Part shown: piece after piece, positions 18,587-27,207 of the stretch
Position numbering within the stretch: the stretch's first letter is position 1
How the letters are laid out: each line of letters begins with the position of its first letter
Assembly: GCA_002371495.1 (NCBI GenBank)
Contig: DFIX01000027.1
Span: 1-32,325 of the forward strand
DNA length: 32,325 bases
Reading direction: 5' to 3'
DNA from: Eggerthellaceae bacterium UBA3686
Lineage (GTDB): Bacteria; Actinomycetota; Coriobacteriia; Coriobacteriales; Eggerthellaceae
Notes under the pieces: generated by a model
Told to the model about the DNA's origin: nothing
The model's input: only the letters and a program-made list of their open reading frames with translations
The model's database searches: none
Program-made: the position numbers and the translations under genes

Positions 18587-21500
18587 TCAAGCCCGTTGCG
18601 CACGGGCTTCTGCCGCTGCACCCGAGCCCCGCGTCTCGAAGGCCCGCTCGACCGCCTCGTCATGCGAAAGGCCGTCTTCCTCGAACCGTTCGGTTGCAAG
18701 CATCATCTGCTCGTATTCCCTCGGTATGACCTTCACGAAATCGAGGACGATGTCGTCGAAGCGATACAGGAGCTTCACGCCGAGCGGGCTGCCCGTGCGC
18801 CGGGCGTGCTCGTCGATTAGCTGGCGCACCAGCGTCCGGTCCGCATCGTCGAGCTCCTTGCAGTCGACCATCTCGTGGTTGCAGCGCTCTGCGAGCGTAC
18901 CCTCGGCATCGTAGACGTAGGCCACGCCGCCGCTCATGCCCGCGGCGAAATTGAGCCCCACCTCGCCGAGCACCACCACCACGCCGCCGGTCATGTACTC
19001 GCAACCGTTGTTGCCCAAGCCCTCGACCACGAGCACCGCGCCCGAGTTACGTACACCGAAACGCTGTCCGGCCAGGCCGTTCACGAACCCACGACCGCCC
19101 GTAGCGCCGTAGAAGGCAACGTTTCCGGCGACGATGTTCTCTTCAGGCCTGAACGTGGCTGCGCGCGAAGGCGCGACCGTGACGATGCCGCCCGAGAGCC
19201 CCTTTCCCAAAAAGTCGTTGGCCTCGCCCTCGATGTTGAGGGTGATGCCCGCCGGTAGAAACGCGCCGAAGCTCACGCCGCCCGACCCCGTGCAATCGAC
19301 CGTCAGCATGCCGTCAGGAAGCCCCTCTGCATGGCGACGCGTCACTTCCGAACCGAGCATCGTGCCCACGCAACGGTTGACGTTCGAGATGTCCACGTGA
19401 AAACGCTGGTTTGTCAGCGACCCGCGAGCGGCTTGGGTATACGGAACCAGCAACGTGGCGTCGAGCGTCTGCGGCAGCGCGTTTTCGGGCGCGCAGGAAG
19501 CGAGCGAATGCGGGCAATCGGCACCGGGAATGTTCTGGCCGTACTCGGCCCGGGCGACGAAGAGCAGCGACGACAAGTCGACGAGCTGGGCCTTCCAGCT
19601 AGAGGCCGACCGCGTCTGGCGCAAGCATTCCGCATGCCCCACCATGTCCTCAACCGTCGTGAAACCGAGCTCAGCCATAATGCGGCGCAGCTGCTCGGCC
19701 ACCATGACCATGAAGTTGACGACGTACTCGGGCTTGCCGGAAAACCGCCCGCGCAGCCGGCAATCCTGCGTAGCGATGCCCACAGGGCACGTGTCCTGCT
19801 GGCAGTCGCGCTGCATGAGGCAACCCATAGCCACGAGCGGCATTGTGGCAAAACCGAATTCCTCGGCCCCGAGCAGGCAGGCCACGGCCACGTCGCGCCC
19901 GTCCATGAGCTTCCCGTCGGCTTCGAGCACTACGCGCGAACGCAGCCCGTTTTGCAGCAAGGTCTGCTGGGTTTCGGCAAGGCCCAGCTCAAGGGGCAAG
20001 CCGGCATGATAGATGGAGTCGCGCGGAGCCGCGCCGGTGCCGCCGTTGCTGCCCGAGATCAAAATCTTGTGCGCCCCGCCCTTGGCGACGCCGGTCGCGA
20101 TGGTGCCCACGCCCGCCTCTGCCACGAGTTTTACCGACACGCGCGCCCGCGGATTGGCGTTTTTCATGTCGAAGATGATCTCGGCCAAATCTTCGATCGA
20201 GTAGATGTCGTGGTGCGGCGGCGGCGAGATAAGGCCGACGCCAGGCGTGCTTCGCCGGGCGCGGGCAATCCAGGGCCACACCTTGCCTCCCGGCAGATGT
20301 CCGCCCTCGCCGGGCTTGGCACCTTGCGCCATCTTGATCTGTATCTCGTCGGCGCTCATGAGGTAGCGGCTCGTGACCCCGAAGCGCCCCGATGCAATCT
20401 GCTTGATGGCCGAACGCCTGCTGTCGCCGTTGGGAAGCGCCACCTCGCGAGCAGGGTCCTCGCCGCCTTCGCCGCTATTCGAGCGGCCATGCAGGCGGTT
20501 CATGGCAATGGCCAGGCACTCGTGCGCTTCCTGCGAAATGGACCCGTAGCTCATGGCCCCCGTGTTGAAGCGCTTGACGATCTCGCTCGCAGGCTCGACC
20601 TCTTCGAGCGCGATGGGCTCGCGCGTGCCCGCAAGCTCCAGCAGGTCGCGCAGCATGACGCTGCGCCCGGGCACATGAACCTGCTCGCTGTACCGCTCGA
20701 ACAGCTCCGGGTCGTTCGCACGGACCGCCCGCTGCAGCAAATGTATGACCTGCGGGTTTATCAGATGGTCCTCGCCCCCGATCGGGCGCCATGACGTCAT
20801 GCCCGAGCTCGGCAGCTGATCGGGAGCAGGAGACGTCTCCCAGAGGCGCGCGTTGGCATGGCGCTCGTCGCATTCGCGCTGCACATCCGAAATCCCGAGG
20901 CCCCCTACGCGGCTCACCGTGCCCGTGAAGTAACGGGCCACGAACTCCTCGGACAGCCCCACAGCCTCGAACACCTGAGCTGCATGGTAGCCCTGCATGG
21001 TCGAGATGCCCATTTTCGACATGATCGAGACGATCCCCGCGACGACCGCCTGGTTGTAACGGGCAACCGCCTCTTGCGCATCGAGCTCGACGACGCCCCG
21101 CGCGCACAGCTCGGCAATCGTATCATGGGCCAGGTACGGGAATATCCCCGAGGCGGAGTAGCCCACAAGCGCCGCGAAATCGTGTGCGGTCACGACGTCG
21201 CCCGCTTCGACGATGATGTCGGCATGCGTGCGCAAGTTCGCCCGCAGCAGGTGGTTGTGGACCGCCGCCACGGCAAGGAGGCTAGGAATCGGCACGTCGC
21301 CCTTGCCCGCCCGGTCGCTGATCACAATGAGGTCTACGCCGAGGCGCACGGCCTGCTCTGCGCTGCGGCAGAGTTCGGCAAGGGCGCGCTCGAGCGCATC
21401 GGAACCCGCGCATGCAGGATAGACCGCCCGCAGCACGCGCGAGGCGAACCCATGCCGCTCGACGCGGGCGAGCGCTTCGAACTGCGCACGGTCCAGAAGC

Positions 21501-23242
21501 GGCGAGTCAAGACGCACGAGCCTGCAATTTGCCCGCGCGTCCTCGAGCAAGTTGCCGTGGTTTCCGACGTAGAGCAAAGTCGAGGTGATGAACGATTCGC
21601 GCAGGGCGTCGATAGGCGGATTGGTAACCTGGGCGAAGAGCTGGTGGAAATAGTCGAAGAAGCTTCGGGGCGCCTTCGAAAGGCACGCCAACGGCACGTC
21701 GGAGCCCATCGAAGCCAGCGGCACGGCGCCGTCGCGCGCCATCGGAATAATCGCCTCTTCGATATCGTCGAAGAACAATCCGTGCTCGAGCTGGCGCCGG
21801 GCAAGAGAGACTTCGGCGTCAGGGCGCTCGGACGAGCCCTCCATGCGCGCAACAGCCAACTCCGAAGTCAAATCGCCGATCGTCAGCATCTCGGCATCGA
21901 TCCAAGTCCTATAGGGCTTCTCGTTGGCAAAGCCGTCCTTGATCTCGGCGTCGAAAAGCACGCGCCCTTGCGCTGGGTCCACGAGCAGCATCTGGCCCGG
22001 CCCCAAGCTGCCCGCAACGAGCACGTTCGCGGAATCGACATCGAGCACCCCGACCTCGCTCGAAAGGATCAGCCTGTCATCCGAGGTCACGTAATAACGC
22101 GCCGGGCGCAGGCCGTTTCGGTCGATGGTGGCCCCGCACACGATGCCGTCGGTAAACGCGATGGCGGCCGGACCGTCCCACGCCTCCATGAGCATCGACT
22201 GATAGGCGTCCCATGCGCGCCTTTTGTCCGACAGGTTGTCGTTGTTGTCCCATGGTTCGGGAAGCACCATCGAAACCGCCCGCGGCAAGCTTCGCCCGTT
22301 CATGGCTATGAACTCGAGCAGGTTGTCGAGCATAGCCGAGTCGGACCCTTCGCCGTTTAGGATGGGCAGCACGCTCTCGAGCTCGTTTCCCAGCATCGGC
22401 GAGTACAGGCCCGCTTCCCGCGCGCGTGTCCAGCTAACGTTGCAGCGCAAGGTGTTGATCTCGCCATTGTGCACGATGAAGCGGTTAGGATGCGCTCGCT
22501 CCCACGAGGGGGTCGTGTTCGTCGAATAGCGCGAGTGCACGAGCGCCACCGCCGTCTCGGTCGACGCGTCGTCCAGGTCAAGAAAGAAGCGGCGCATCTG
22601 GGTCGAGACGAGCATGCCCTTGTACACGATGGTGCGCGAGCTCATCGAGCAGATGTAGAAGATGCGGCCCTCGAGCCCGGGCTCAGCTGTCGCGGTCTTC
22701 TCGACGAGGCGGCGGCATATATAGAGCCTGCGCTCGAATTCCGCACCGGCACGCACGCCGTCGGGCCGGCCCACGAACACCTGCTTGATCGTCGGCATGC
22801 AGGCACGGGCCGTCTCACCGAGGTCGTGCGGATCAACCGGCACATCGCGCCAGAACAGAAGCGGGATCCCCTGACGCGCGCATTCCTCCTCGAACACGCG
22901 CATGGCACACGCCGTGCCCTCGGCATCGCGCGGCAGAAACATCATACCCACGCCATAGTCCCCTTCGGCCGGAAGCAAATGCCCGCATTTTTGCGCTTCC
23001 TTGCGAAAGAAGCGATGGGGCACTTGGAGCAAGATGCCCGCGCCGTCGCCTGTGTTCTTCTCGAGGCCTACGCCCCCTCGATGTTCCAGGTTCACGAGCA
23101 CCGAAAGCGCGTCATCGATCATCTGGTGCGAGCGCCTGCCCGACAGGTGGGCCAGGGCCCCAATGCCGCAAGCATCGTGTTCGAATTCGGGACGATACAG
23201 ACCTCGCGCTCGTCGGCCAGCCGCCAATGCGTCGTTTGCCAT
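18587..23242 (-). CDS. gltB: glutamate synthase large subunit
   Basis: A 1551-residue enzyme of normal length that transfers the glutamine amide to 2-oxoglutarate to give two glutamates. A propeptide of about 24 residues precedes the N-terminal nucleophile in EFEHDACGIGALAHLSGR. The class II GATase domain is followed by the FMN synthase domain, with HDIYSIEDLAEII and VAEAGVGTIATGVAKGGA, and the 3Fe-4S cysteines in GCLMQRDCQQDTCPVGIA. The C-terminal beta-helix (GXGXG) domain is rich in Gly motifs such as GATGGRGFVNGLAG. ATG 23242 is preferred because GGGAG lies seven bases upstream; an in-frame GTG at 23269 overlaps the regulator stop. It is cotranscribed with the upstream regulator gene (17-base gap) and gltD. 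Confidence 0.97.
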   Translation of the reverse strand: MANDALAAGRRARGLYRPEFEHDACGIGALAHLSGRRSHQMIDDALSVLVNLEHRGGVGLEKNTGDGAGILLQVPHRFFRKEAQKCGHLLPAEGDYGVGMMFLPRDAEGTACAMRVFEEECARQGIPLLFWRDVPVDPHDLGETARACMPTIKQVFVGRPDGVRAGAEFERRLYICRRLVEKTATAEPGLEGRIFYICSMSSRTIVYKGMLVSTQMRRFFLDLDDASTETAVALVHSRYSTNTTPSWERAHPNRFIVHNGEINTLRCNVSWTRAREAGLYSPMLGNELESVLPILNGEGSDSAMLDNLLEFIAMNGRSLPRAVSMVLPEPWDNNDNLSDKRRAWDAYQSMLMEAWDGPAAIAFTDGIVCGATIDRNGLRPARYYVTSDDRLILSSEVGVLDVDSANVLVAGSLGPGQMLLVDPAQGRVLFDAEIKDGFANEKPYRTWIDAEMLTIGDLTSELAVARMEGSSERPDAEVSLARRQLEHGLFFDDIEEAIIPMARDGAVPLASMGSDVPLACLSKAPRSFFDYFHQLFAQVTNPPIDALRESFITSTLLYVGNHGNLLEDARANCRLVRLDSPLLDRAQFEALARVERHGFASRVLRAVYPACAGSDALERALAELCRSAEQAVRLGVDLIVISDRAGKGDVPIPSLLAVAAVHNHLLRANLRTHADIIVEAGDVVTAHDFAALVGYSASGIFPYLAHDTIAELCARGVVELDAQEAVARYNQAVVAGIVSIMSKMGISTMQGYHAAQVFEAVGLSEEFVARYFTGTVSRVGGLGISDVQRECDERHANARLWETSPAPDQLPSSGMTSWRPIGGEDHLINPQVIHLLQRAVRANDPELFERYSEQVHVPGRSVMLRDLLELAGTREPIALEEVEPASEIVKRFNTGAMSYGSISQEAHECLAIAMNRLHGRSNSGEGGEDPAREVALPNGDSRRSAIKQIASGRFGVTSRYLMSADEIQIKMAQGAKPGEGGHLPGGKVWPWIARARRSTPGVGLISPPPHHDIYSIEDLAEIIFDMKNANPRARVSVKLVAEAGVGTIATGVAKGGAHKILISGSNGGTGAAPRDSIYHAGLPLELGLAETQQTLLQNGLRSRVVLEADGKLMDGRDVAVACLLGAEEFGFATMPLVAMGCLMQRDCQQDTCPVGIATQDCRLRGRFSGKPEYVVNFMVMVAEQLRRIMAELGFTTVEDMVGHAECLRQTRSASSWKAQLVDLSSLLFVARAEYGQNIPGADCPHSLASCAPENALPQTLDATLLVPYTQAARGSLTNQRFHVDISNVNRCVGTMLGSEVTRRHAEGLPDGMLTVDCTGSGGVSFGAFLPAGITLNIEGEANDFLGKGLSGGIVTVAPSRAATFRPEENIVAGNVAFYGATGGRGFVNGLAGQRFGVRNSGAVLVVEGLGNNGCEYMTGGVVVVLGEVGLNFAAGMSGGVAYVYDAEGTLAERCNHEMVDCKELDDADRTLVRQLIDEHARRTGSPLGVKLLYRFDDIVLDFVKVIPREYEQMMLATERFEEDGLSHDEAVERAFETRGSGAAAEARAQRA

Positions 23243-23259
23243 TACGATTCTCCCATTCC

Positions 23260-23928
23260 CTAATTCCACAAGTAGCCCACTCCGCGCACCGTCTCTAGAT
23301 GTTGGGACAAACCGGGCCCGAGTTTCGCGCGTATCCTGCGCACATGCACGTCGACGGTGCGGGACCCGCCCAGGTAATCGAACCCCCAGACGTGCTGCAA
23401 GAGCGATTCGCGCGAAAACGTCCTTCCCGGGTGCCGCGCGAAGAACACGAGCAGGGTGTATTCGAGAAAAGTCAGGTCCACGGGCTCGTCACCGACCGTC
23501 ACCTGGTACGTTTCGGTATTGATGGCCATATCGTCGACCACCAGCATTTCGGCGCGCATAACGCCCTGCCTGCCGCCGAGCAGCTTGATCAGGCGCGCGG
23601 AGCATTCCGCAGGCTCGGCGCCGTTGATGACGAAATCGCAGTCGACGAGCGTGGGCAGCTGCAGCTTGCCGAGGTCGACTTGGTCGATAATCACCAACAG
23701 CGGAACGGACTGGTTCTCGGCAAGCGACACCACTTCTTCCAGATAGGCCATGGCAGGGCCTATGGCCTCGAAGACGACGAGGTCCACGAGCGCACCCGGT
23801 TTCAGGAGGTTCTTCATCTGCAACGGCGAGCTCGCCGCGGTCTCGACGCCAAGCTCCGTCAGAACCTGCTGAAACTTGAACGCGTTCTCGAGCGAGTTCG
23901 CGATGAACACGACCTGCTTGCGCATCAT
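23260..23928 (-). CDS. GlnR-like atypical OmpR/PhoB-family response regulator
   Basis: A 222-residue protein with a receiver-like domain (1-115) and a winged-helix DNA-binding domain (130-222). The C-terminal part has HPGRTFSRESLLQHVWGFDYLGG and SRTVDVHVRRIRAKLGP, very like actinobacterial GlnR as I remember it. The receiver is degenerate: the acidic pair is replaced (Ala10, Asn11), and the position of the phosphorylated Asp is Glu54 in VDLVVFEAIG. No histidine kinase is nearby, so it probably works without phosphorylation, as GlnR does. It leads the gltBD operon, and phased GlnR-like half-sites precede it, which suggests autoregulation. The start may be either of the first two ATG codons; the ribosome-binding site is weak. 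The function is inferred from family and context. Confidence 0.82.
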   Translation of the reverse strand: MMRKQVVFIANSLENAFKFQQVLTELGVETAASSPLQMKNLLKPGALVDLVVFEAIGPAMAYLEEVVSLAENQSVPLLVIIDQVDLGKLQLPTLVDCDFVINGAEPAECSARLIKLLGGRQGVMRAEMLVVDDMAINTETYQVTVGDEPVDLTFLEYTLLVFFARHPGRTFSRESLLQHVWGFDYLGGSRTVDVHVRRIRAKLGPGLSQHLETVRGVGYLWN

Positions 23929-23946
23929 AGGCGCATCGCCGCCCCG

Positions 23947-23979
23947 AACGAGCCGGGGGAACTGTTCCCCCGGCTTTTT
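23947..23979. repeat. 33-base palindrome, copy 8 (leader of the regulator gene)
   Basis: AACGAGCCGGGGGAAC, central T, GTTCCCCCGGCTTTTT has a perfect 12-bp stem. The GCC/GGC pairs replace GTC/GAC in a compensatory way. It lies 19 bases upstream of the regulator ATG, in its probable mRNA leader. A T-tract follows on the plus strand only. Confidence 0.9.
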
Positions 23980-24073
23980 TCGTTACGCGCGCACAGGTTT
24001 AGGCCCATTTTTTCGCGTGCTTTCCGTCCGTCGGCGCGCCGGCGCCAATCCGTACCGTCAATTACAACCGAAA

Positions 24074-24127
24074 AGTGTAACGATGCCACGTGTCGCGAAA
24101 ATTTCGCCTGCGTTTCGAGCGCGTTAA
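24074..24127 (-). promoter_or_regulatory. regulator-gltBD promoter with GlnR-like phased half-sites
   Basis: On the minus strand TTAAC, GAAAC, GAAAT and GACAC follow one another with 6-base spacers (24127 down to 24090). Exactly 10 bases then lead to TACACT (24074-24079) as a -10. The array overlaps the asnB stop codon. The leader to the regulator ATG is about 140 bases and contains palindrome copy 8. Confidence 0.5.
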
Positions 24128-26238
24128 CAGTTGGGGCGGACGGGCCCGACGAAAAACATGTGGTACCACACCAGGAACGAGTAGATGATCCAGATGCGCC
24201 GGGAATTATCGACCTCTCCCCGGCAATGCGAATCGAGCATCTGCACGAGCATGTCAGCGTCGAAGAACCTTTTGGCCTCATCGCTTTGGAAAAAGCCCCT
24301 GACCTGTACGCTGTAGCGTTCGTCGCGCAGCCAGCGGGCAATAGGCACCGGGAACCCGAGCTTCTGCTTCTGGGCCCAATCGCGCGGGATGGCCAACTCG
24401 GCAGCCTCGCGCAACGCGATCTTCGTCTGCGACTCGTCAAGTTTGCAGGAGGTGGGGATGCGGGCCGCAACCTCGAATACCCCCCGGTCCAAGAACGGCA
24501 CGCGCGATTCCAGCGAATGGGCCATGGCCATCTTGTCGGTCTTCAAAAGGATGTCGCCGACGAGCCAGAACTGCGTATCGACGTATTGCATCTGGGCAGT
24601 CTCGTCGTAGGGTGCCGCCTCGTCGTAGGCGCAGGCCACGATTCTCTGGGGAAGCTCGATGCCGCCTGCTTGCGAGCAGTCCCGCCCGAAGCCTGCGCCC
24701 TGCGCTTGTAGCCGCCCGCGGACTTCGGCGCTGAGCAGGCACTCGCGTTCCTCGGGCGAGAACGCCACGTCGTTGGCATTCGTGTAGTACCAATCGCGCA
24801 CGCGCCCCGACGCGCGCTCCAAATAATGCGCGCCCCGAATCCCTGCCGCACGCAGGGCCTTGGAGCCCGCGCGAAGTAGCGGCTTGGGAAGCTTGCCGAC
24901 ATGAGCGTTGGCCAAAGGGGCCTGGTAAATGCGGTAGCCCCCGAAAAGCTCATCGGCGCCCTCGCCCGAAAGCACCGCCTTCACGCGCCGCGACGCCAGC
25001 TTGTCGACAAAGTACAGCGCGATGGCCGAGGGATCCGCCGTAGGCTCGTCCATATGCCACTGCACGCGCGGAATGGCTTCCCAGTACTCTTCCTCGGTTA
25101 TATAGTGGGCGTCGTTTTGGATCTCGAGCTTTTCGGCCAGCTCCCGCGCCCAGCTGACCTCGTCGCGCTCGCCATCGTATTCCGCAAAACCCACGGTAAA
25201 CGTCTTGATCTGCGGATTTTCGCAGGCAAGGCAAGCTGCGAGGTAGCTCGAATCGATGCCGCTCGAAAGGAACGAGCCCACCTCGACGTCGGCGACGTTG
25301 TGGTATCGCACCGACTCGCGGACCGCTTCGCCGACACGCGCGACGACCTGATCTTTGGATGCATTCCCATCCGCATCGAAACTCGGCCGCCAATAGCGCC
25401 TGACCGATACGGCGCCGTCCGCGCCGACCCGCAGGCAATGTCCCTGGGGCAGCTTGTAAACGCCCTTGAAGAACGTCTCGTCCAAAGGGTTGAACTGAAA
25501 GCACAGATACTGGGCGAGCGCTTCCTCGTTAAGCTTTCGCGCATATGCCGGATGCTCAAGAAGCGATTTGATCTCTGAGGCGAAGATGAACGTGCTCGCA
25601 GGTGCGGCCTCGCCGGAATTCGCCCGCGAACCATCGATGCCCGCTTGCGCCTGCACTGTATAGTAGAACGGCTTTATGCCGAAGAAATCGCGCGCGCAGA
25701 AGAGCTCGCGTGTCTGCGCATCGTAGATGGCGAAGGCGAACATCCCGCGCAAGCGCTCCAACACGGCTTCGGACCAGGCTATGTAGCCGACGAGCAGGAC
25801 CTCCGTATCGGACCCGGTCGAAAACGCATAGCCGGCCCGCTGCAGCTCCGTCCGAAGCTCGCGGTAGTTGTATATCTCGCCGTTGAACACGATCGACCAG
25901 CGGCCGCGCCGCAAACTCGCAGCTTCTGCAGGACCCTCGAGCTCATCGGAGGCAGGCGCCGACGAGCGCAGGGCAGCTCCCTCGCCGCGCGCATGCTCGA
26001 AGGAGATAGCCGGTGACCACACGGCCGAATCGAGTTGGCTCCCGCTTCGGACCATCGGCTGGCCGCCACCTGCTAAGTCGACGAGGGCCAAGCGCCTGTG
26101 CCCCAGGGCGATTCCGTCAGCTATGTAGAGCCCCTCGCCGTCGGGGCCGCGATGTGCCATGGCATCGCACATCGACTCGAGCACCTTTTTATCGTCGCCG
26201 CTGCCAACGGCGCCTGTAAAACCGCATATTCCGCACAT
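24124..26238 (-). CDS. asnB: asparagine synthase (glutamine-hydrolysing)
   Basis: A 704-residue class II amidotransferase that makes asparagine from aspartate, ATP and glutamine. It begins MCGICGFTGAVG, so Cys2 is the nucleophile. AHRGPDGEG and VFNGEIYNYRELR belong to the GATase domain. The synthetase domain has the ATP-pyrophosphatase loop in SFLSSGIDSSYLAACLA and continues with VLSGEGADELFGGY. It is longer than AsnB of E. coli (about 554). A low-complexity block of about 50 residues (63-111) separates GGGQPM from VFNGEIYN, and a second small insertion rich in Ala/Gly/Ser follows YYTVQ. GGAGG supports the ATG. It lies upstream of the regulator-gltBD operon, about 195 bases apart. Confidence 0.94.
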   Translation of the reverse strand: MCGICGFTGAVGSGDDKKVLESMCDAMAHRGPDGEGLYIADGIALGHRRLALVDLAGGGQPMVRSGSQLDSAVWSPAISFEHARGEGAALRSSAPASDELEGPAEAASLRRGRWSIVFNGEIYNYRELRTELQRAGYAFSTGSDTEVLLVGYIAWSEAVLERLRGMFAFAIYDAQTRELFCARDFFGIKPFYYTVQAQAGIDGSRANSGEAAPASTFIFASEIKSLLEHPAYARKLNEEALAQYLCFQFNPLDETFFKGVYKLPQGHCLRVGADGAVSVRRYWRPSFDADGNASKDQVVARVGEAVRESVRYHNVADVEVGSFLSSGIDSSYLAACLACENPQIKTFTVGFAEYDGERDEVSWARELAEKLEIQNDAHYITEEEYWEAIPRVQWHMDEPTADPSAIALYFVDKLASRRVKAVLSGEGADELFGGYRIYQAPLANAHVGKLPKPLLRAGSKALRAAGIRGAHYLERASGRVRDWYYTNANDVAFSPEERECLLSAEVRGRLQAQGAGFGRDCSQAGGIELPQRIVACAYDEAAPYDETAQMQYVDTQFWLVGDILLKTDKMAMAHSLESRVPFLDRGVFEVAARIPTSCKLDESQTKIALREAAELAIPRDWAQKQKLGFPVPIARWLRDERYSVQVRGFFQSDEAKRFFDADMLVQMLDSHCRGEVDNSRRIWIIYSFLVWYHMFFVGPVRPNC

Positions 26239-26262
26239 ATCCGACCTCCTTCGCCACGAGCG

Positions 26263-26333
26263 ATTCTAATAATCGTCCGCAGGAGAAGGGGGTCCCTTGG
26301 GTACAGTTACGCAATCGGAAACCCCGATTTAAC
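26263..26333 (-). promoter_or_regulatory. asnB promoter region with possible GlnR-like half-sites
   Basis: On the plus strand GTTAC 26306-26310, GAAAC 26318-26322 and TTAAC 26329-26333 lie 12 and 11 bases apart. TAGAAT (26263-26268 on the minus strand) could be the -10. The distance from array to -10 is 37 bases, unlike the 10 bases at the other promoters, so this site is the least certain. Confidence 0.35.
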
Positions 26334-26424
26334 GTGCTGGCAATAGATCAGGGATTCTCCCCTATGCCAGACTTTGATGTAAGCAGCACATCTCTGTAAA
26401 TCGCGAACCCCATTCCCCTAGAAA

Positions 26425-26501
26425 GCACCTCAACCGTCGATTCGGTGCATCCGGCCGGTTCCGAGCGCACGAAATAGACGGTCAGAGCGTGTTTCCGGGC
26501 C
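26425..26501. repeat. 77-bp direct repeat, unit 1
   Basis: This unit is repeated at 26550-26626 with three mismatches and a 48-base spacer. Inside, ACCGTCGATT near the left pairs with AATAGACGGT near the right (one mismatch), giving a hairpin. On the minus strand the repeat can be read as RKHALTVYFVRSEPAGCTES, but it sits in no credible gene. Confidence 0.85.
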
Positions 26502-26549
26502 GCGGATCCCGCAAAGGTCCAGGTCGCCAATCCCGCAAGCCCCCAAAAG

Positions 26550-26626
26550 GCACCTCAACCGTCGATTCGGTGCATCTGGCCGGTTCCGAGCGCACGAAAT
26601 CGACGGTCAGGGCGTGTTTCCGGGCC
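26550..26626. repeat. 77-bp direct repeat, unit 2
   Basis: The second copy has an exact 10-base inverted repeat, ACCGTCGATT/AATCGACGGT, and partial pairing beyond it. The rest of the 507-base asnB-trxA gap (26239-26745) holds the asnB promoter region and otherwise nothing I can assign. Confidence 0.85.
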
Positions 26627-26745
26627 GAGGCACGTACAAGCCACGCGTTCAAAGGGCCGCGGGGGAAGCACCGCTTGTCGCACGTAAGATGGCCTTGATC
26701 TTAAGCGGGTGGTTTTACCCTCGCAAGAAAGGCCTGACCCTATAC

Positions 26746-27096
26746 CTACAGCGGGCGCGTCGTGGGCGCTTCGCCGCCATCCAGCACGAAGCGGATGCGC
26801 TCTTCGAGACGTTTGGCGGTTACCAGCTCGTCGAACAGCGGGGTTTTCATATGATCTTTTACGAGCACGATATAGGGGTACGCGGCTACGGCGAACTTGA
26901 TGCGCAGCTGCTTTTGCTCGTCAGTGTTGACAATGCAGAATTTGACCTCGTCGCCGAGCTTTTCCGACAGCTCTTCAAAGGTAGGCACCATCTCGTCGCA
27001 CATCGTGCACCAGCCCGCCGTGAACTCGATGACGCATGGTACCTGGCTCTGAACGACCTCTTCCTCGAAATTTTGGTCGGTAATCTCGTAGAGCAT
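26746..27096 (-). CDS. thioredoxin-like protein with a WCTMC active site
   Basis: A 116-residue single-domain thioredoxin fold protein, cytoplasmic with no signal peptide. The redox motif is TAGWCTMCDEM at residues 27-36, in place of the common WCGPC; the cis-proline is in AAYPYIVLV (Pro74). The start LYEITDQNFEEEV is typical. AAAGGAA lies just upstream of the ATG. The altered CxxC dipeptide should change its redox potential and partners. A terminator lies between it and the upstream small membrane gene, so it probably has its own promoter within 27097-27120 or depends on readthrough. I see no clear promoter. Confidence 0.88.
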   Translation of the reverse strand: MLYEITDQNFEEEVVQSQVPCVIEFTAGWCTMCDEMVPTFEELSEKLGDEVKFCIVNTDEQKQLRIKFAVAAYPYIVLVKDHMKTPLFDELVTAKRLEERIRFVLDGGEAPTTRPL

Positions 27097-27121
27097 ACGT
27101 GTTCCTTTCTTGCAGACAGGC

Positions 27122-27171
27122 TAAAAGGGGCGGAGTCGCCCGACTCGCCGCGAGCCAAGCGCCTCCGCCCC
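27122..27171 (-). terminator. intrinsic terminator after the 51-residue gene
   Basis: GGGGCGGAG (27127-27135) pairs with CTCCGCCCC (27163-27171), nine perfect pairs. On the minus strand the stem is followed by TTTTA. Confidence 0.75.
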
Positions 27172-27207
27172 GTCTCTTCCATCCCGTTGTTGACTCGGCG
27201 AATCTGC

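Noticed and set aside
23951..23980. Copy 8 as a terminator of asnB
   Set aside because: The T-tract is on the plus strand while asnB runs on the minus strand, so it does not have the polarity of an intrinsic terminator for asnB.
26425..26626. CRISPR array
   Set aside because: There are only two units of 77 bases with one spacer of 48 bases and no cas genes; the unit length and structure do not fit.
26348..26698. Small reading frames across the 77-bp repeats
   Set aside because: The two repeat units are read in different frames, one is interrupted by a stop soon after, and no ribosome-binding site is seen. They are better explained as non-coding repeats.
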